The notes: generated from the letters alone by a model not told the origin. A DNA stretch of 64,000 nucleotides from Neisseria sp. KEM232 (GCF_002237445.1 NZ_CP022527.1:1426001-1490000); one strand, 5' to 3'. Positions 17,032 to 25,123 are shown, numbered from the stretch's first letter. A program made the numbers and translations.

Positions 17032-17955
17032 ATGCGGCTGTTCCATACCCTGCAAGACCTTGCCGCCGCGCTGCCCGAGATGCCGCGCAACGGCCTGATC
17101 CTGATTCCGGAAACGGTTGCCGTCCTTATCCATCCCGTCCCGCACGGGGCGTTTTCCGCCCTGTTTTCTCCCCAAGCCCGTTTTATCGTCCAAGCTGCCG
17201 ACGAGCGCGCGCGCTTTGCTTACCGCGCATGGCTGTCCGTGCCCGTATTCGCCCGTATCGCGCAAGCCCTGCCCGCCGCTGCCGGCGACAGGCAATGGCA
17301 GGCCGCGCTGTCTGCCTATTTTGTGCCGCCGCCTGAAATGCCGACGGCGCAAACGCAGCACCATCCCGCGCCCCTGACTCTGCCGCCGCTGCCCGACGAG
17401 GCGGCGCGTTTGGCCTGGTGGGCGCAGTGCGTTCGCGCCTACTTGGATTTGTGGGGAGGCGATCGTCCGTTTTTCCCCGTTTCCCGCGCCGATTTGGCTG
17501 ACTGCGAACGGCGTATCGGCTGCCCGCTGCCGCCCGTGCTGCGTGCCTATTACGAACATATCGGCGTGCAGTATCCGGCTTGGACAATTTATACGCCCGA
17601 GCTTATCGAGCCGTTGGCCGATGCTTGTTTTTGGTTGGACGGTATTTGGGCGGAACTGCCCGCCGCCGAAGCCGACGCAATCCGCATGCAGGCCGACGGG
17701 CTGCTTGCCTTCGGCGAAAGCCCGGACGACGGCGGCCTGTGGTGTTTCCACCGGAACACCGGCCGCATCTGGCGTTGCGGCTGCGACGACGGATGTCTGA
17801 CACAGCTTCCCGTCGATGCGGGCGGCTGGCTCGACGCGGTGATGATTCTGTCGGCGGCACGGGCGAACGGACACGCGGACGGGGCGGCCGTAGCGCTGCT
17901 GCGGCAAAGATTGGGCAGCGCGGCGGCGGATAAGTTGATGGAAAAGGCCGTCTGA
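17032..17955 (+). CDS. SMI1/KNR4-like hypothetical protein
   Basis: A 307-residue protein starting 9 bp after the hemerythrin gene, probably cotranscribed. Residues about 155-185 (DLADCERRIGCPLPPVLRAY followed by YEHIG) match the core of SMI1/KNR4 (SUKH) domains, which in bacteria are often immunity proteins against toxins. The N-terminal half is Pro/Ala-rich and unrecognised. No toxin gene is next to it. It ends ...EKAV through a DUS stop. The SUKH call rests on one motif. Confidence 0.55.
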   Translation: MRLFHTLQDLAAALPEMPRNGLILIPETVAVLIHPVPHGAFSALFSPQARFIVQAADERARFAYRAWLSVPVFARIAQALPAAAGDRQWQAALSAYFVPPPEMPTAQTQHHPAPLTLPPLPDEAARLAWWAQCVRAYLDLWGGDRPFFPVSRADLADCERRIGCPLPPVLRAYYEHIGVQYPAWTIYTPELIEPLADACFWLDGIWAELPAAEADAIRMQADGLLAFGESPDDGGLWCFHRNTGRIWRCGCDDGCLTQLPVDAGGWLDAVMILSAARANGHADGAAVALLRQRLGSAAADKLMEKAV

Positions 17956-17959
17956 AAGG

Positions 17960-18000
17960 AAAGGCCGTCTGAAACGGGAGGTGCGTTTCAGACGGCCTTT
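17960..18000. terminator. Inverted DUS hairpin
   Basis: The second DUS after the SMI1-like gene pairs with an inverted copy, ending in CCTTT. A further pair at 18045-18076 serves the convergent MarR gene. Confidence 0.6.
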
Positions 18001-18095
18001 CTGCGTCCGCGCGGCGCCTGCCTGTGTGGGTGTGCAAAACGGCGGAGGCCGTCTGAATCGGGTTTCAGACGGCCTCTGTGTTGCTGCGGTGGGGT

Positions 18096-18632
18096 TTAGT
18101 TTTCCGCTTCTTCCTGTCCTTCCTGCGTTTCGGCGCTTTCGCTTTCCAGGTTGTCGAGCAGTTTGCCGAGCAGGCGTTGCAGTTTGCGGTGGTCGGCTTC
18201 GTCGAAGCCTGCCCAGATCGGGTTGCGTTTTTCGGTGATTTGCGGCTGCATGCGGTGGATGAACGCTTCGCCTTCTTCGGTGAGTTTCAGGACGGTTTGG
18301 CGGCGGTCTTGGGCGTTGCCGCCGCGTTCGACCCAGCCGCGTGCGACCATGTCGTCGGACAGGCGGGTGGCGCTGGTGCGGGTGAGGCAGAGCAGGTCGC
18401 TCAGGCGCGAGGGCAGGGTTTCGCGGTTGGGCGCGGCGTAGAGCGAGAGCAGGGCGAACCAGAGGTTTTCGGTGATGCCTTCGGCTTTGAGGCATTGGTT
18501 GAGGTTGGTGCCGAGGTGTTCGGCGGCGAGGCGCACCATGCGGAAGGTGAGGGTGCGGTCGAGGGGGAAATCGGGCAGGTTTTCTGCGAGGACGGTGAGT
18601 TGTTTGGCGGTTTCGGTGTGGGAAAAGGTCAT
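18096..18632 (-). CDS. MarR family transcriptional regulator
   Basis: A 178-residue winged helix-turn-helix protein. The DNA-binding part is visible at residues about 75-130: LPSRLSDLLCLTRTSATRLS (recognition helix region), then MVARGWVERGGNAQDRRQ, the MarR wing with the conserved DRR, and VLKLTEEGEAF. The C-terminus is an acidic tail (ESESAETQEGQEEAEN). Its targets are unknown; Neisseria has other MarR proteins (FarR/NadR), but I do not see enough to equate them. No efflux gene is adjacent; yihY upstream has its own start. Confidence 0.88.
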   Translation of the reverse strand: MTFSHTETAKQLTVLAENLPDFPLDRTLTFRMVRLAAEHLGTNLNQCLKAEGITENLWFALLSLYAAPNRETLPSRLSDLLCLTRTSATRLSDDMVARGWVERGGNAQDRRQTVLKLTEEGEAFIHRMQPQITEKRNPIWAGFDEADHRKLQRLLGKLLDNLESESAETQEGQEEAEN

Positions 18633-18818
18633 ACTGCTTCCATACTTTCATTAATGCGGCCTTCCGATGCTATTTGCTTAAAATCATCGGTTTGGCGGGG
18701 CGCCATCATAAAACGGTAACAGGTAAACAAGTGTTTTGCCCGATATTCGGTTGCGGAATTTTTTTAAGCGGTAGGAAGCGGGAGGCCGTCTGAAAGCGTG
18801 CGGGCGGCTTGGTGTGTT

Positions 18819-20066
18819 TCAGACGGCCTCCTGCGGCGGCCGGGTGCGGCGGTCGAATGCTTCGAGCGAGAGGTTCATGCTTTCGAGGCCGGGGGTCATG
18901 ATTTGCGAGACGGCCTGGCCGACGGAGTCGCCGGGGTCGGCGGCGGGGCGGTAGACGAAGAGTTGGAAGAGTTCTTCGAGGCGGATGTTGGAGGCTGTGG
19001 TTTTGAGTACCCAGCCGAGGTTGCCGTTGTAGATGTAGCCGTGCCGTGCGAGTTTGTCGAGCAGGTCGCCCAATTCGTCGTAGCCCATGTCGATGTGGCG
19101 GCGGAAGTCTTGGATGCGCAGGGTTTGTCCGCTGTTTTGGGCGCGGTTGAGCAGCAGGAGGATTTTTAATACGTCGTCGAAGCGGCCGCGCGCGCCGAAG
19201 CGGCCGCGCGCGCCGAAGCTGCGGCGGAAGGCGTCGCCCTGCCAGTAGGACAGGGAGGAGGTGAAGACGGCGCCGCCCAGCAGGAGCATCCACAGCAGGT
19301 TGAGCCACATGAGGAAGACGGGCACGGCGGCGAAGGCGCCGTAGATGAGGGTGTAGCTGTTGAAGGTGCCGATGTACCAGGCGAAGCCGCGCCGCAGCAG
19401 ATCGAGGAGGACGGCGGTGAGGGCGGCGCCGATGAGGGCGTGGCGGGCGGGGACGTAGCGGTTGGGCACGAGACGGTAGAGCAGCCAGAGGGCAGCGGTG
19501 TCGAGGGCGAGGGAGCCGGCGGTTTTGAGACCGTCTGAAAGCCAGGCGGGCAGGGCGGCGAGGCTGCTGTGCGAGAGCAGAAGTTCCCAAACGGAGAAGG
19601 CCGCGCCGACGGTGAGCGGGGCGAAGGTGAGCAGCATCCAGTAGACGAGAAACTGCATCCACAGCGGGCGCAGGTTTTTGACCTGCCAGATGCGGTTGAA
19701 GGTTTGGTCGATGGTGCGGATGAGGAGGACGGAGGTGACGACGAGGAAGGCGATGCCGATGGCGGTGAGTTTGGCGGCGTTGCTTTGGAAGCGCGCGAGG
19801 TATTCGCGCACGACGTCCGCGCCCTGCGGCACGAGGTTGCCGTCGATAAAGCCGAGCACGGAGGCGGACAGGCGGTCGTACATCGGGAAGGCCGAGAGTA
19901 CGGACAGGACGACGGTCAGCACGGGCACGAGGGCGAGCAGGGTGGTGAAGGTGAGGCTGGCCGACACTTGCGGCACGTCCACTTCGTCGAAGCGGCGGTA
20001 GAGGAAGGAGGCGAAACCGAAGGCGCGGGATTCGCGCACGGTGTGCCATGAGAAGATTTTCCGCAT
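18819..20066 (-). CDS. YihY/UPF0761 family inner-membrane protein
   Basis: A 415-residue protein with six hydrophobic segments in residues about 30-290, typical of the YihY family once mislabelled RNase BN: QVSASLTFTTLLALVPVLTV, FNRIWQVKN and YGAFAAVPVFLMWLNLLWML. The C-terminal 120 residues look like a winged-helix domain, as in longer family members. An 18-bp tandem duplication (19183-19218) inserts FGARGR repeats just after the membrane region. GGAGAACCCTC precedes the ATG, and the stop codon is provided by a DUS (...PPQEAV). Confidence 0.85.
   Translation of the reverse strand: MRKIFSWHTVRESRAFGFASFLYRRFDEVDVPQVSASLTFTTLLALVPVLTVVLSVLSAFPMYDRLSASVLGFIDGNLVPQGADVVREYLARFQSNAAKLTAIGIAFLVVTSVLLIRTIDQTFNRIWQVKNLRPLWMQFLVYWMLLTFAPLTVGAAFSVWELLLSHSSLAALPAWLSDGLKTAGSLALDTAALWLLYRLVPNRYVPARHALIGAALTAVLLDLLRRGFAWYIGTFNSYTLIYGAFAAVPVFLMWLNLLWMLLLGGAVFTSSLSYWQGDAFRRSFGARGRFGARGRFDDVLKILLLLNRAQNSGQTLRIQDFRRHIDMGYDELGDLLDKLARHGYIYNGNLGWVLKTTASNIRLEELFQLFVYRPAADPGDSVGQAVSQIMTPGLESMNLSLEAFDRRTRPPQEAV
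19183..19218. repeat. 18-bp tandem duplication inside the yihY-like gene
   Basis: CGGCCGCGCGCGCCGAAG occurs twice head to tail. It keeps the frame and adds six residues to a cytoplasmic linker. Confidence 0.85.
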
Positions 20067-20349
20067 GAGGGTTCTCCGTGGTGTCTGTTTGCCTGTGCGG
20101 TTGGCGGCCGTCTGAAAAGGCGGCGCGGGCGGTATGGGAAGCGTCAGGCCGTCTGAAAACGGGGAAACGGGTTTTGACTTCGTTGCAACTTCACTTTCAG
20201 ACGGCCTTTCGGGTTTCAGACTGTCTTTTGAGGCCGTCTGAAACGGCGGAAGCTGCGCTCCTTCTCCCGTGCGGTCGCAGAGGAGGGGGTGAAAAGGCCG
20301 TCTGAAAACGGAAAAGCGGGTTTTCAGACGGCCTGATGCGGGGCAGCGT

Positions 20350-20820
20350 TCAGTTGAGGCGTTTTTGCCCCGCCATTTCGCGTTCCCATTCGAGGCGGTA
20401 GTTCATCAGTTCGCCGTAGCCGTCGATCATTTCGGTGCACTGCATCTGTTCGGCGGCATCGAGGATGTCGGCCAGCACTTCGACGGGTTCGATTTCCAGG
20501 CCGTAGAGCTGCGGGTCGAAGTCGATGCCCAAGAGCACGGCGTCCTGATCCATGCCCACCAGCCATTCGTGCAGGAAAAAGTCCAGCGGCAGCTCGTCGA
20601 CTTCGTGATCCGCCCATTCTTCGGCGATGCAGGCTTCGGCTTGGGCGCGGTCGTGCCAGACGCAGAAGACGGGCACGGGTTCGCCGTCGTCTTCTTCGTA
20701 TTCGGCCGACGGGCATTCGGCAACGTCGTCTTCGGGGGAGACCAGGGTGTAGAGGGTGCGGCTGCCGAGGGCGGCACGGATGAAGCGGTTGTATTCTTCG
20801 TCGTCTGGGTGGGGGAACAT
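20350..20820 (-). CDS. DUF2750-like hypothetical protein
   Basis: The ATG at 20820 follows AAAGGAAACCC and gives 156 residues. The acidic protein includes CVWHDRAQAEACIAEEWADH and VDELPLDFFLHEWLVGMDQD followed by the LGIDFDPQ stretch, which resemble DUF2750 proteins (a 'score and position' layout of unknown function). The C-terminal 45 residues form a further helical region. No catalytic residues are apparent. The gene is flanked by DUS pairs, one directly after the stop (20294-20336). Confidence 0.65.
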   Translation of the reverse strand: MFPHPDDEEYNRFIRAALGSRTLYTLVSPEDDVAECPSAEYEEDDGEPVPVFCVWHDRAQAEACIAEEWADHEVDELPLDFFLHEWLVGMDQDAVLLGIDFDPQLYGLEIEPVEVLADILDAAEQMQCTEMIDGYGELMNYRLEWEREMAGQKRLN

Positions 20821-20858
20821 GGGTTTCCTTTCAGGGGGTGAGGCCGTCTGAAAACGGT

Positions 20859-21380
20859 TTATTCGTCTGCCGCGCCGCCCGATTCGGCGGCTTCCATTTC
20901 GGCTTTCACGGCCTGGTAGAGGGCGCGGAAGTTTTTCGGCGGCTTGTTCTGCTCTTTTTCTTTGCGCGCGTTGCGGATGAGGGTGCGCAGCGCGGAGAGG
21001 TCGGCCTGCGGGTGGGCGGCGGCAAATTCGGTAAACGCTTCGTCGTTGTCGAGCAGGCGTTCGCGCATGTTTTCCACGCGCTGCAAAAAGGCGTTGTGCG
21101 CGCGGTTTTCTCCTTTGAGGCGGGCGAGGAATTCGCGGATGGGTTCGGGGTCGGTGTCGCGCATCAGGCGGCCGATAAACTGCGTCTGCCGTTTGAGCGC
21201 GCCGTTGGAGGTGATTTTTTTGTAGTCGCGCACGGCCTGCGCGAGTTCTTCCGACAGGGGCAGTTTTTTCAGCGTTTCGGCCGACAGGCGGGTAAGCTCC
21301 ATGCCTAAATCCTGCAAGTCGTTCATGCGCTTTTTCATTTGGGTTTTGCTTACCCATTCTTCGTTGTCGCTGGCGCTCAT
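20859..21380 (-). CDS. darP: Ribosome-associated protein DarP (YjgA, DUF615)
   Basis: DarP helps late assembly of the 50S subunit. The 173-residue product aligns with E. coli YjgA from EEWVSKTQMKKRMNDLQDLG through LKKLPLSEEL to LRTLIRNARKEKEQNKPPKN, the family's best-conserved stretch. The start at 21380 (MSASDNEEW) is chosen on this alignment; an upstream ATG at 21419 is possible. It is divergent from pmbA with about 114 bp between starts, the arrangement seen in many proteobacteria. Confidence 0.93.
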   Translation of the reverse strand: MSASDNEEWVSKTQMKKRMNDLQDLGMELTRLSAETLKKLPLSEELAQAVRDYKKITSNGALKRQTQFIGRLMRDTDPEPIREFLARLKGENRAHNAFLQRVENMRERLLDNDEAFTEFAAAHPQADLSALRTLIRNARKEKEQNKPPKNFRALYQAVKAEMEAAESGGAADE

Positions 21381-21494
21381 TTTCTGTTTCGCTATCTGGT
21401 TGCCGTCAAGAGGCGGCATTTTAGCAGCAATGCGGCTTGCCTTCGCACAAAAACGGGTAAAATGCCGTCTGAAAACCCTACCACGGAGCATTTT

Positions 21495-22826
21495 ATGTTC
21501 AACCACACGCCGCAGGAACTGACGGATTTGTGCGCCTTCGCCCTCGATGCCGCCAAACGCAGGGGCGCAAGCGCCGCCGAAGCCGATTTGAGCGAATCGC
21601 TCGGCCAGAGCGTCCAGGTGCGTTTGCAGGAAATCGAGCAGATCGAGCACCAGCAGGACAAATCCCTCGACATCACCGTCTATCTCGGGCAAAGCAAAGG
21701 CCGCGCCAGCACCGCCGACTTCTCCCGCCGCGCCATAGAAGAAACCGTTCAGGCTGCCCTCGACATCGCCCGCTACACCGCGCAGGACGATTGCGCCGGC
21801 CTCGCCGACGCCGGTCTGATGGCCACCCGCTTCGGCGATCTCGACAAATTCCATCCGTGGGACTTGTCCGCCGAAGAAGCCGCCGAACTCGCCCGCCGCT
21901 GCGAAGCCGCCGCCCTCGACGCCGACCCGCGCATCAACAATTCCGAAGGCGCGGGCATCCAGACCTCGCACTACCAGTTTGCCTACGGCAACAGCCACGG
22001 CTTTCTGCAACACGAACGCGGCACGCGCCACAGCGTTTCGTGCAGCGTCGTTGCCGCCGACGCCGACGGCGCCATGCAGCGCGACTACTGGTACGACCTC
22101 GCCCGCAGCAAAGAAGAACTCGACAGCATGGAAAACATCGGCCGCACCGCCGCCGAACGCACCGTACGCCGTCTGAACGCCGGCAGCCTGCCCACCGGCA
22201 GCGTCCCCGTCCTCTTCGACGCCACCGTCTCCGCCGGCCTCATCGGCCACATCGTCGGCGGCCTCTCCGGCGGCGCGCTCTACCGCCAGAGCAGCTTTCT
22301 CGTCGACAGCATCGGCAAAAAAATCCTGCCCGAATTCCTCAGCCTGCGCGAAGAGCCGCATATTCCCCGCGCCTGGGGCAGCAGCTGGTTCGACAGCGAA
22401 GGCGTCGCCACGCACCCGCGTTTCGTTATCGAAAACGGCGTCGTGCAGGGCTATTTTTTATCGTCGTACAGTGCGCGCAAACTCGGTATGCAGACCACGG
22501 GCAACGCGGGCGGCGCGCACAACCTGATTCTGAACGCCACCTGCCCGACACAGGCCGACCTGCTGCGCCAGATGGGCAGCGGCCTGCTCGTCACCGAATT
22601 GATGGGGCAGGGCGTCAATATGCTCACCGGCGACTATTCGCGCGGCGCGGCAGGCTTCTGGGTGGAAAACGGCGTTATCCAATATCCCGTCGAAGAAATC
22701 ACCGTCGCCGGACGCTTGCAGGATATGCTGCTTGGTATTGCGGGCGTGGCCGACGACGCCCTGCGCCGCTCCTCGCACAAAGTCGGCTCGATACTGATAG
22801 ACAAAATGACCGTGGCCGGGCAGTAA
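21495..22826 (+). CDS. pmbA: Metalloprotease-related protein PmbA (TldE)
   Basis: PmbA/TldE is the non-metal subunit of the TldD-TldE heterodimeric protease that cleaves modified peptides and degrades antitoxins. The 443 residues start at ATG 21495 after ACGGAGC. Hallmarks are QVRLQEIEQIEHQQDKSLDI near residue 40 and the C-terminal GDYSRGAAGFWVENG followed by YPVEEITVAG. The TldD HExxxH zinc motif is absent, as expected. tldD is not in this window. Confidence 0.94.
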   Translation: MFNHTPQELTDLCAFALDAAKRRGASAAEADLSESLGQSVQVRLQEIEQIEHQQDKSLDITVYLGQSKGRASTADFSRRAIEETVQAALDIARYTAQDDCAGLADAGLMATRFGDLDKFHPWDLSAEEAAELARRCEAAALDADPRINNSEGAGIQTSHYQFAYGNSHGFLQHERGTRHSVSCSVVAADADGAMQRDYWYDLARSKEELDSMENIGRTAAERTVRRLNAGSLPTGSVPVLFDATVSAGLIGHIVGGLSGGALYRQSSFLVDSIGKKILPEFLSLREEPHIPRAWGSSWFDSEGVATHPRFVIENGVVQGYFLSSYSARKLGMQTTGNAGGAHNLILNATCPTQADLLRQMGSGLLVTELMGQGVNMLTGDYSRGAAGFWVENGVIQYPVEEITVAGRLQDMLLGIAGVADDALRRSSHKVGSILIDKMTVAGQ

Positions 22827-22844
22827 ACCGCGTCCGAACGGCAA

Positions 22845-22888
22845 AGAGGCCGTCTGAAAACCCGATTTGGGATTTTCAGACGGCCTCT
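22845..22888. terminator. Inverted DUS hairpin after pmbA
   Basis: Paired DUS copies (AGAGGCCGTCTGAAAA...TTTTCAGACGGCCTCT) 19 bp after the pmbA stop, with a short interior stem. Confidence 0.7.
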
Positions 22889-22908
22889 TCGTGTTGTGAT
22901 TCCGTTGA

Positions 22909-23065
22909 TATAGTGAATCAAAATAAAAAAGATACAAGGCAGCAAGCCGCAGACAGTACAGGTAGTACGGGGCAGGTTTTCTTGGCATTTCCAATGCCGT
23001 AGAAAACCGCCCTCTGTGAGCTAAGGCGCAGCAACGCCGTAGATTTTTTATTTTGGCTCACTATA
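22909..23065. repeat. Correia repeat enclosed element (full-length form)
   Basis: A 157-bp element bounded by TATAGTG and CACTATA. Inside are the recognisable CREE blocks: ACAAGGCAGCAAGCCGCAGA, CAGTACAGGTAGTACGG and GAGCTAAGGCGCAGCAACGC. The central segment between the blocks marks the long form. Outer inverted arms (AATCAAAATAAAAAAGAT and ATTTTTTATTTTGGCTC) differ from the classic meningococcal GGATTAACAAAAA arm. CREEs are non-autonomous elements that can carry promoters and RNase III sites. Confidence 0.88.
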
Positions 23066-23085
23066 CCTTTGCTTTTCAGACGGCC

Positions 23086-23328
23086 TTATCTCGCATGCCG
23101 TTCGCGGTAGGTTTCGAAATCGAGCACGCAGATGGGAAAAGACACGCCCGCGTCGGGATGGTTTGCACCGCCGCCCAAGTCCAGGCACAGATCGTCGTAG
23201 AGCCATGCCTGCACCGCCATGCCCAGCCGAAAAGCGGCCAGCAGCAGAATTAGAAACAGAATCCGGCGGATGTAAATTCGTTTTTTAACAGTGTTTATAG
23301 TCGGCTTTTGGGTTGGGAAGCGGGGCAT
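23086..23328 (-). CDS. Small membrane protein with a DDLCLDLGGG motif
   Basis: Eighty residues from ATG 23328: a basic N-terminus (KKRIYIRR), one membrane helix (ILFLILLLAAFRLGMAVQAW) and a short exposed tail with YDDLCLDLGGG and PICVLDFE. Small proteins with this two-cysteine 'LCLD-GGG...C' tail occur sporadically in proteobacteria, and their role is unknown to me. The ribosome binding site is weak. It lies between a CREE and a damaged dehydrogenase gene. Confidence 0.55.
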   Translation of the reverse strand: MPRFPTQKPTINTVKKRIYIRRILFLILLLAAFRLGMAVQAWLYDDLCLDLGGGANHPDAGVSFPICVLDFETYRERHAR

Positions 23329-23401
23329 TGCTTCTATAAGGCCGTCTGAAAGGGTTTCAGACGGCCTTCGGGCTTTCAGGCTGCCGTCACATGATGCGGG
23401 C

Positions 23402-23413
23402 AGGCAGCCTGAA
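23402..23413 (+). repeat. Non-native uptake sequence (AG-kingDUS form)
   Basis: AGGCAGCCTGAA, the dialect of Kingella-type Neisseriaceae, with an inverted near-copy (TTTCAGGCTGCC at about 23375). It sits at the 3' side of the truncated dehydrogenase. Confidence 0.75.
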
Positions 23414-23457
23414 AACCACCCAAGCGGTAGGTCGGGCATTTATGCCCGACATCTTGC

Positions 23458-23799
23458 TTACCACGGCTGCGTAGTCGGGCCGATGGTGAACTCGCTCACG
23501 TTGGTGTCATCGGGTTGCGACAGGGCAAAGGCTACGACATTGGCCACGCGCTCGGCGGGGATTTCGTAGTTGTCGTACAGCTCGCGGTAGCCTTTGGACG
23601 TGCCCTCGTCGGTGATGTGGCTCACCAGCTCGGACTGAACGGCGGCGGGGCAGATTGTGGCGGTGCGGATGTGCGTGCCCGCTTGCGCCGATTCCATGCG
23701 CAGGGCTTCCATAATCGCGCGTACCGCCCATTTGGTGCCGCAATACACCGCCGCGCCGGGGTAAACCTTCAAGCCCGCCACGGACGAGGTGGTAATCAC
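23458..23799 (-). pseudogene. Short-chain dehydrogenase, 5'-truncated remnant
   Basis: The readable part (about 113 residues) begins at the conserved beta-5 region (VITTSSVAGLKVYPGAAVY), includes the catalytic YxxxK (YCGTKWA) and the PAAVQSELV segment, and ends naturally in ...TIGPTTQPW. The N-terminal half with the NAD-binding TGxxxGIG motif and about 130 residues is missing: immediately upstream the frame meets TAA and then DUS repeats. It is most similar in layout to YdfG-type dehydrogenases. Confidence 0.8.
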
Positions 23800-23919
23800 A
23801 TGGCCGCTTTATCGCGCGGCGTGATGGGGCCGTCTGAAACGCCGCCCGGACAGGCTGAAGGCCGTCTGAAAACGGGTTTCAGACGGCCTTTGGCGATAGC
23901 GGCGGGAATGTCCGTCCGC

Positions 23920-24294
23920 TCAGTCCCAACCGTGGCGGAAATCGTGATGGCGGTGGCGGTGCGGACGGAAGCCCGCACGGTCGTCATACCGGTCGCGGCG
24001 GCGGCTTTCGCGCCATTCTCGGTAGCGGCGTCCGCGTTCGATCTCTTCGTCTTTGCGGTTCATTTCTTTGTTGTGGTAGGCATAGGCATTGCCCGCCAGT
24101 CCGCCGGCGGCCGCACCCAGCAGAATGCTCTGGCTGTCGCCGCCGATTGCGCCGCCCAGTGCCGCTCCTGCGGCCGCACCGGCCAGCGTGGCTTTGGTGC
24201 GGTTGGCCGTGCCGCGTGCCTGCGCGGGCGTGGCAGCAAAGGCCAGCAGGGCGGCAGCGGTCAGCGCGGCGGCAAACGTTTTCTTGGCTGTCAT
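23920..24294 (-). CDS. Glycine-zipper periplasmic protein
   Basis: A 124-residue protein with a Sec signal peptide (MTAKKTFAAALTAAALLAFA... ending ATPAQA). A Gly/Ala-rich zipper (AGAAAGAALGGAIGGDSQS, then GAAAGGLAGNAYAY) as in YMGG/glycine-zipper envelope proteins follows, then a long Arg/Asp/His-rich tail (RRYREWRESRRRDRYDD, HRHRHHDFRHGWD) that could bind metal. AAAGGAAATGAT precedes the ATG. Function unknown. Confidence 0.75.
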   Translation of the reverse strand: MTAKKTFAAALTAAALLAFAATPAQARGTANRTKATLAGAAAGAALGGAIGGDSQSILLGAAAGGLAGNAYAYHNKEMNRKDEEIERGRRYREWRESRRRDRYDDRAGFRPHRHRHHDFRHGWD

Positions 24295-24440
24295 ATCATT
24301 TCCTTTTCATACAACACCGGCACTTGCCGGATGCGCGGCATTATAAGGAGGCACAGTCGGGAAAAATGTACGGAATCGGCAAAACAGCGTAAACCGTTGC
24401 GATGGAGTTTGGCGGCGGCGGCAATCGGTTTTCAGGCTCC

Positions 24441-24501
24441 TCATTCCGCCTCAAACTGCGCCCCGCCCTTATTCATCAGCAGCGCGGGGCGGATTTCGCT
24501 A
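24441..24501 (-). pseudogene. Possible 3' coding remnant cut by the IS1016-like element
   Basis: Reading away from the insertion element, the minus strand encodes SEIRPALLMNKGGAQFEAE and then a stop, with good codon usage and no start. It looks like the last codons of a gene whose body was lost at the element's left end (24502). No family can be named. Confidence 0.3.
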
Positions 24502-24780
24502 GGGGCTGTACTAGATAAGCAGTCATGTTAGACTGCAAAAATGAAGATAACCCGTTGTAAACTAAAAAAGAGTATTCAAAAGAAACTGCTTCAGTTTTTT
24601 GTACTCGAAGTTACTGCCCGTTCAGCAGCTGATTTATTGGGCATCCACCCTAATTCGGCAGTGCTGTTTTACCGCAAGATTCGCGAAGTCATCAGCCATC
24701 ATCTTTCATTGGAAGCCGATACGGTTTTTGACGGCTCAATTGAGTTGGACGAGAGTTATTTTGGCGGACACCGCAAAGGC
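24502..24780 (+). mobile_element. IS1016-like (IS1595 family) element, 3' truncated
   Basis: The left end GGGGCTGTACTAGATAAGCA and a following leader match the IS1016 type. The transposase frame begins 39 bp inside. Only about 280 bp remain; the right half and its terminal repeat are absent, and the sequence changes to unrelated DNA 58 bp before tRNA-Asp. Confidence 0.78.
24541..24780 (+). pseudogene. IS1016-like transposase fragment
   Basis: About 80 codons of the N-terminal helix-turn-helix part (TARSAADLLGIHPNSAVLFY) and the first catalytic block (IELDESYFGGHRKG) are intact. The remaining DDE core is lost, so it cannot be active. The frame runs on into the tRNA gene, which shows that the end is not natural. 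Confidence 0.8.
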
Positions 24781-24838
24781 TTCGACTCCGTCATCACCCA
24801 CCACAAGTTTCCTTTCATTGTCTTATTGACGGTGATGC

Positions 24839-24915
24839 GCGGTGGTAGCTCAGTTGGTTAGAGTACCGGCCTGTCACGCCGGGGGTCGCGGGTTCGAGCC
24901 CCGTCCGCCGCGCCA
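24839..24915 (+). tRNA. tRNA-Asp (GTC)
   Basis: A 77-nt cloverleaf with encoded CCA. The acceptor stem GCGGTGG pairs with CCGCCGC (one G-T), the anticodon loop CTGTCAC gives GTC, and the T-arm GGGTTCGAGCCCC is canonical. It lies 58 bp after the IS1016-like fragment. Confidence 0.97.
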
Positions 24916-25030
24916 AACATTCGTTTTTCCTTTCTTCATTTTATATTTCCTTTCTTGATTTATTTTGCGGCCGGGTTTCCCGGCCGTTTTTCTGTCTGCC
25001 GTCTGCGCGGCTGCCGAGGTCGGGGGCGGC

Positions 25031-25064
25031 AAGGCCGTCTGAAACCCCGTTTTCAGACGGCCTT
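25031..25064. terminator. Inverted DUS hairpin after tRNA-Asp
   Basis: Perfect facing DUS copies with a short loop, 115 bp downstream of the tRNA. Confidence 0.5.
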
Positions 25065-25089
25065 AATCTTGCGCCCCATGCGTTTGGGC

Positions 25090-25095
25090 TATAAT
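25090..25095 (+). promoter_or_regulatory. -10 element for the RnfD/UnbV fusion gene
   Basis: TATAAT in GGCTATAATCCGCCCC, 29 bp before the ATG, with a DUS filling the short leader. Confidence 0.55.
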
Positions 25096-25123
25096 CCGCC
25101 CCTTTTTCAGACGGCCTCTTCCC

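Noticed and set aside
17940..18080. Clustered DUS copies as a possible CRISPR array
   Set aside because: The 12-bp repeats alternate in orientation and have no regular spacers; no cas genes are present.
16339..18651. A 770-codon minus-strand frame spanning hemerythrin, SMI1-like and MarR genes
   Set aside because: It crosses several well-supported genes on both strands and translates DUS repeats; no start or domain.
23815..23890. A regulatory hairpin between the dehydrogenase remnant and the glycine-zipper gene
   Set aside because: It consists of three ordinary DUS copies, one inverted pair forming a probable terminator.
24781..24861. C-terminal part of the IS1016-like transposase frame running into the tRNA
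   Set aside because: Sequence after GGHRKG no longer resembles the transposase and overlaps tRNA-Asp, so the open frame is fortuitous.
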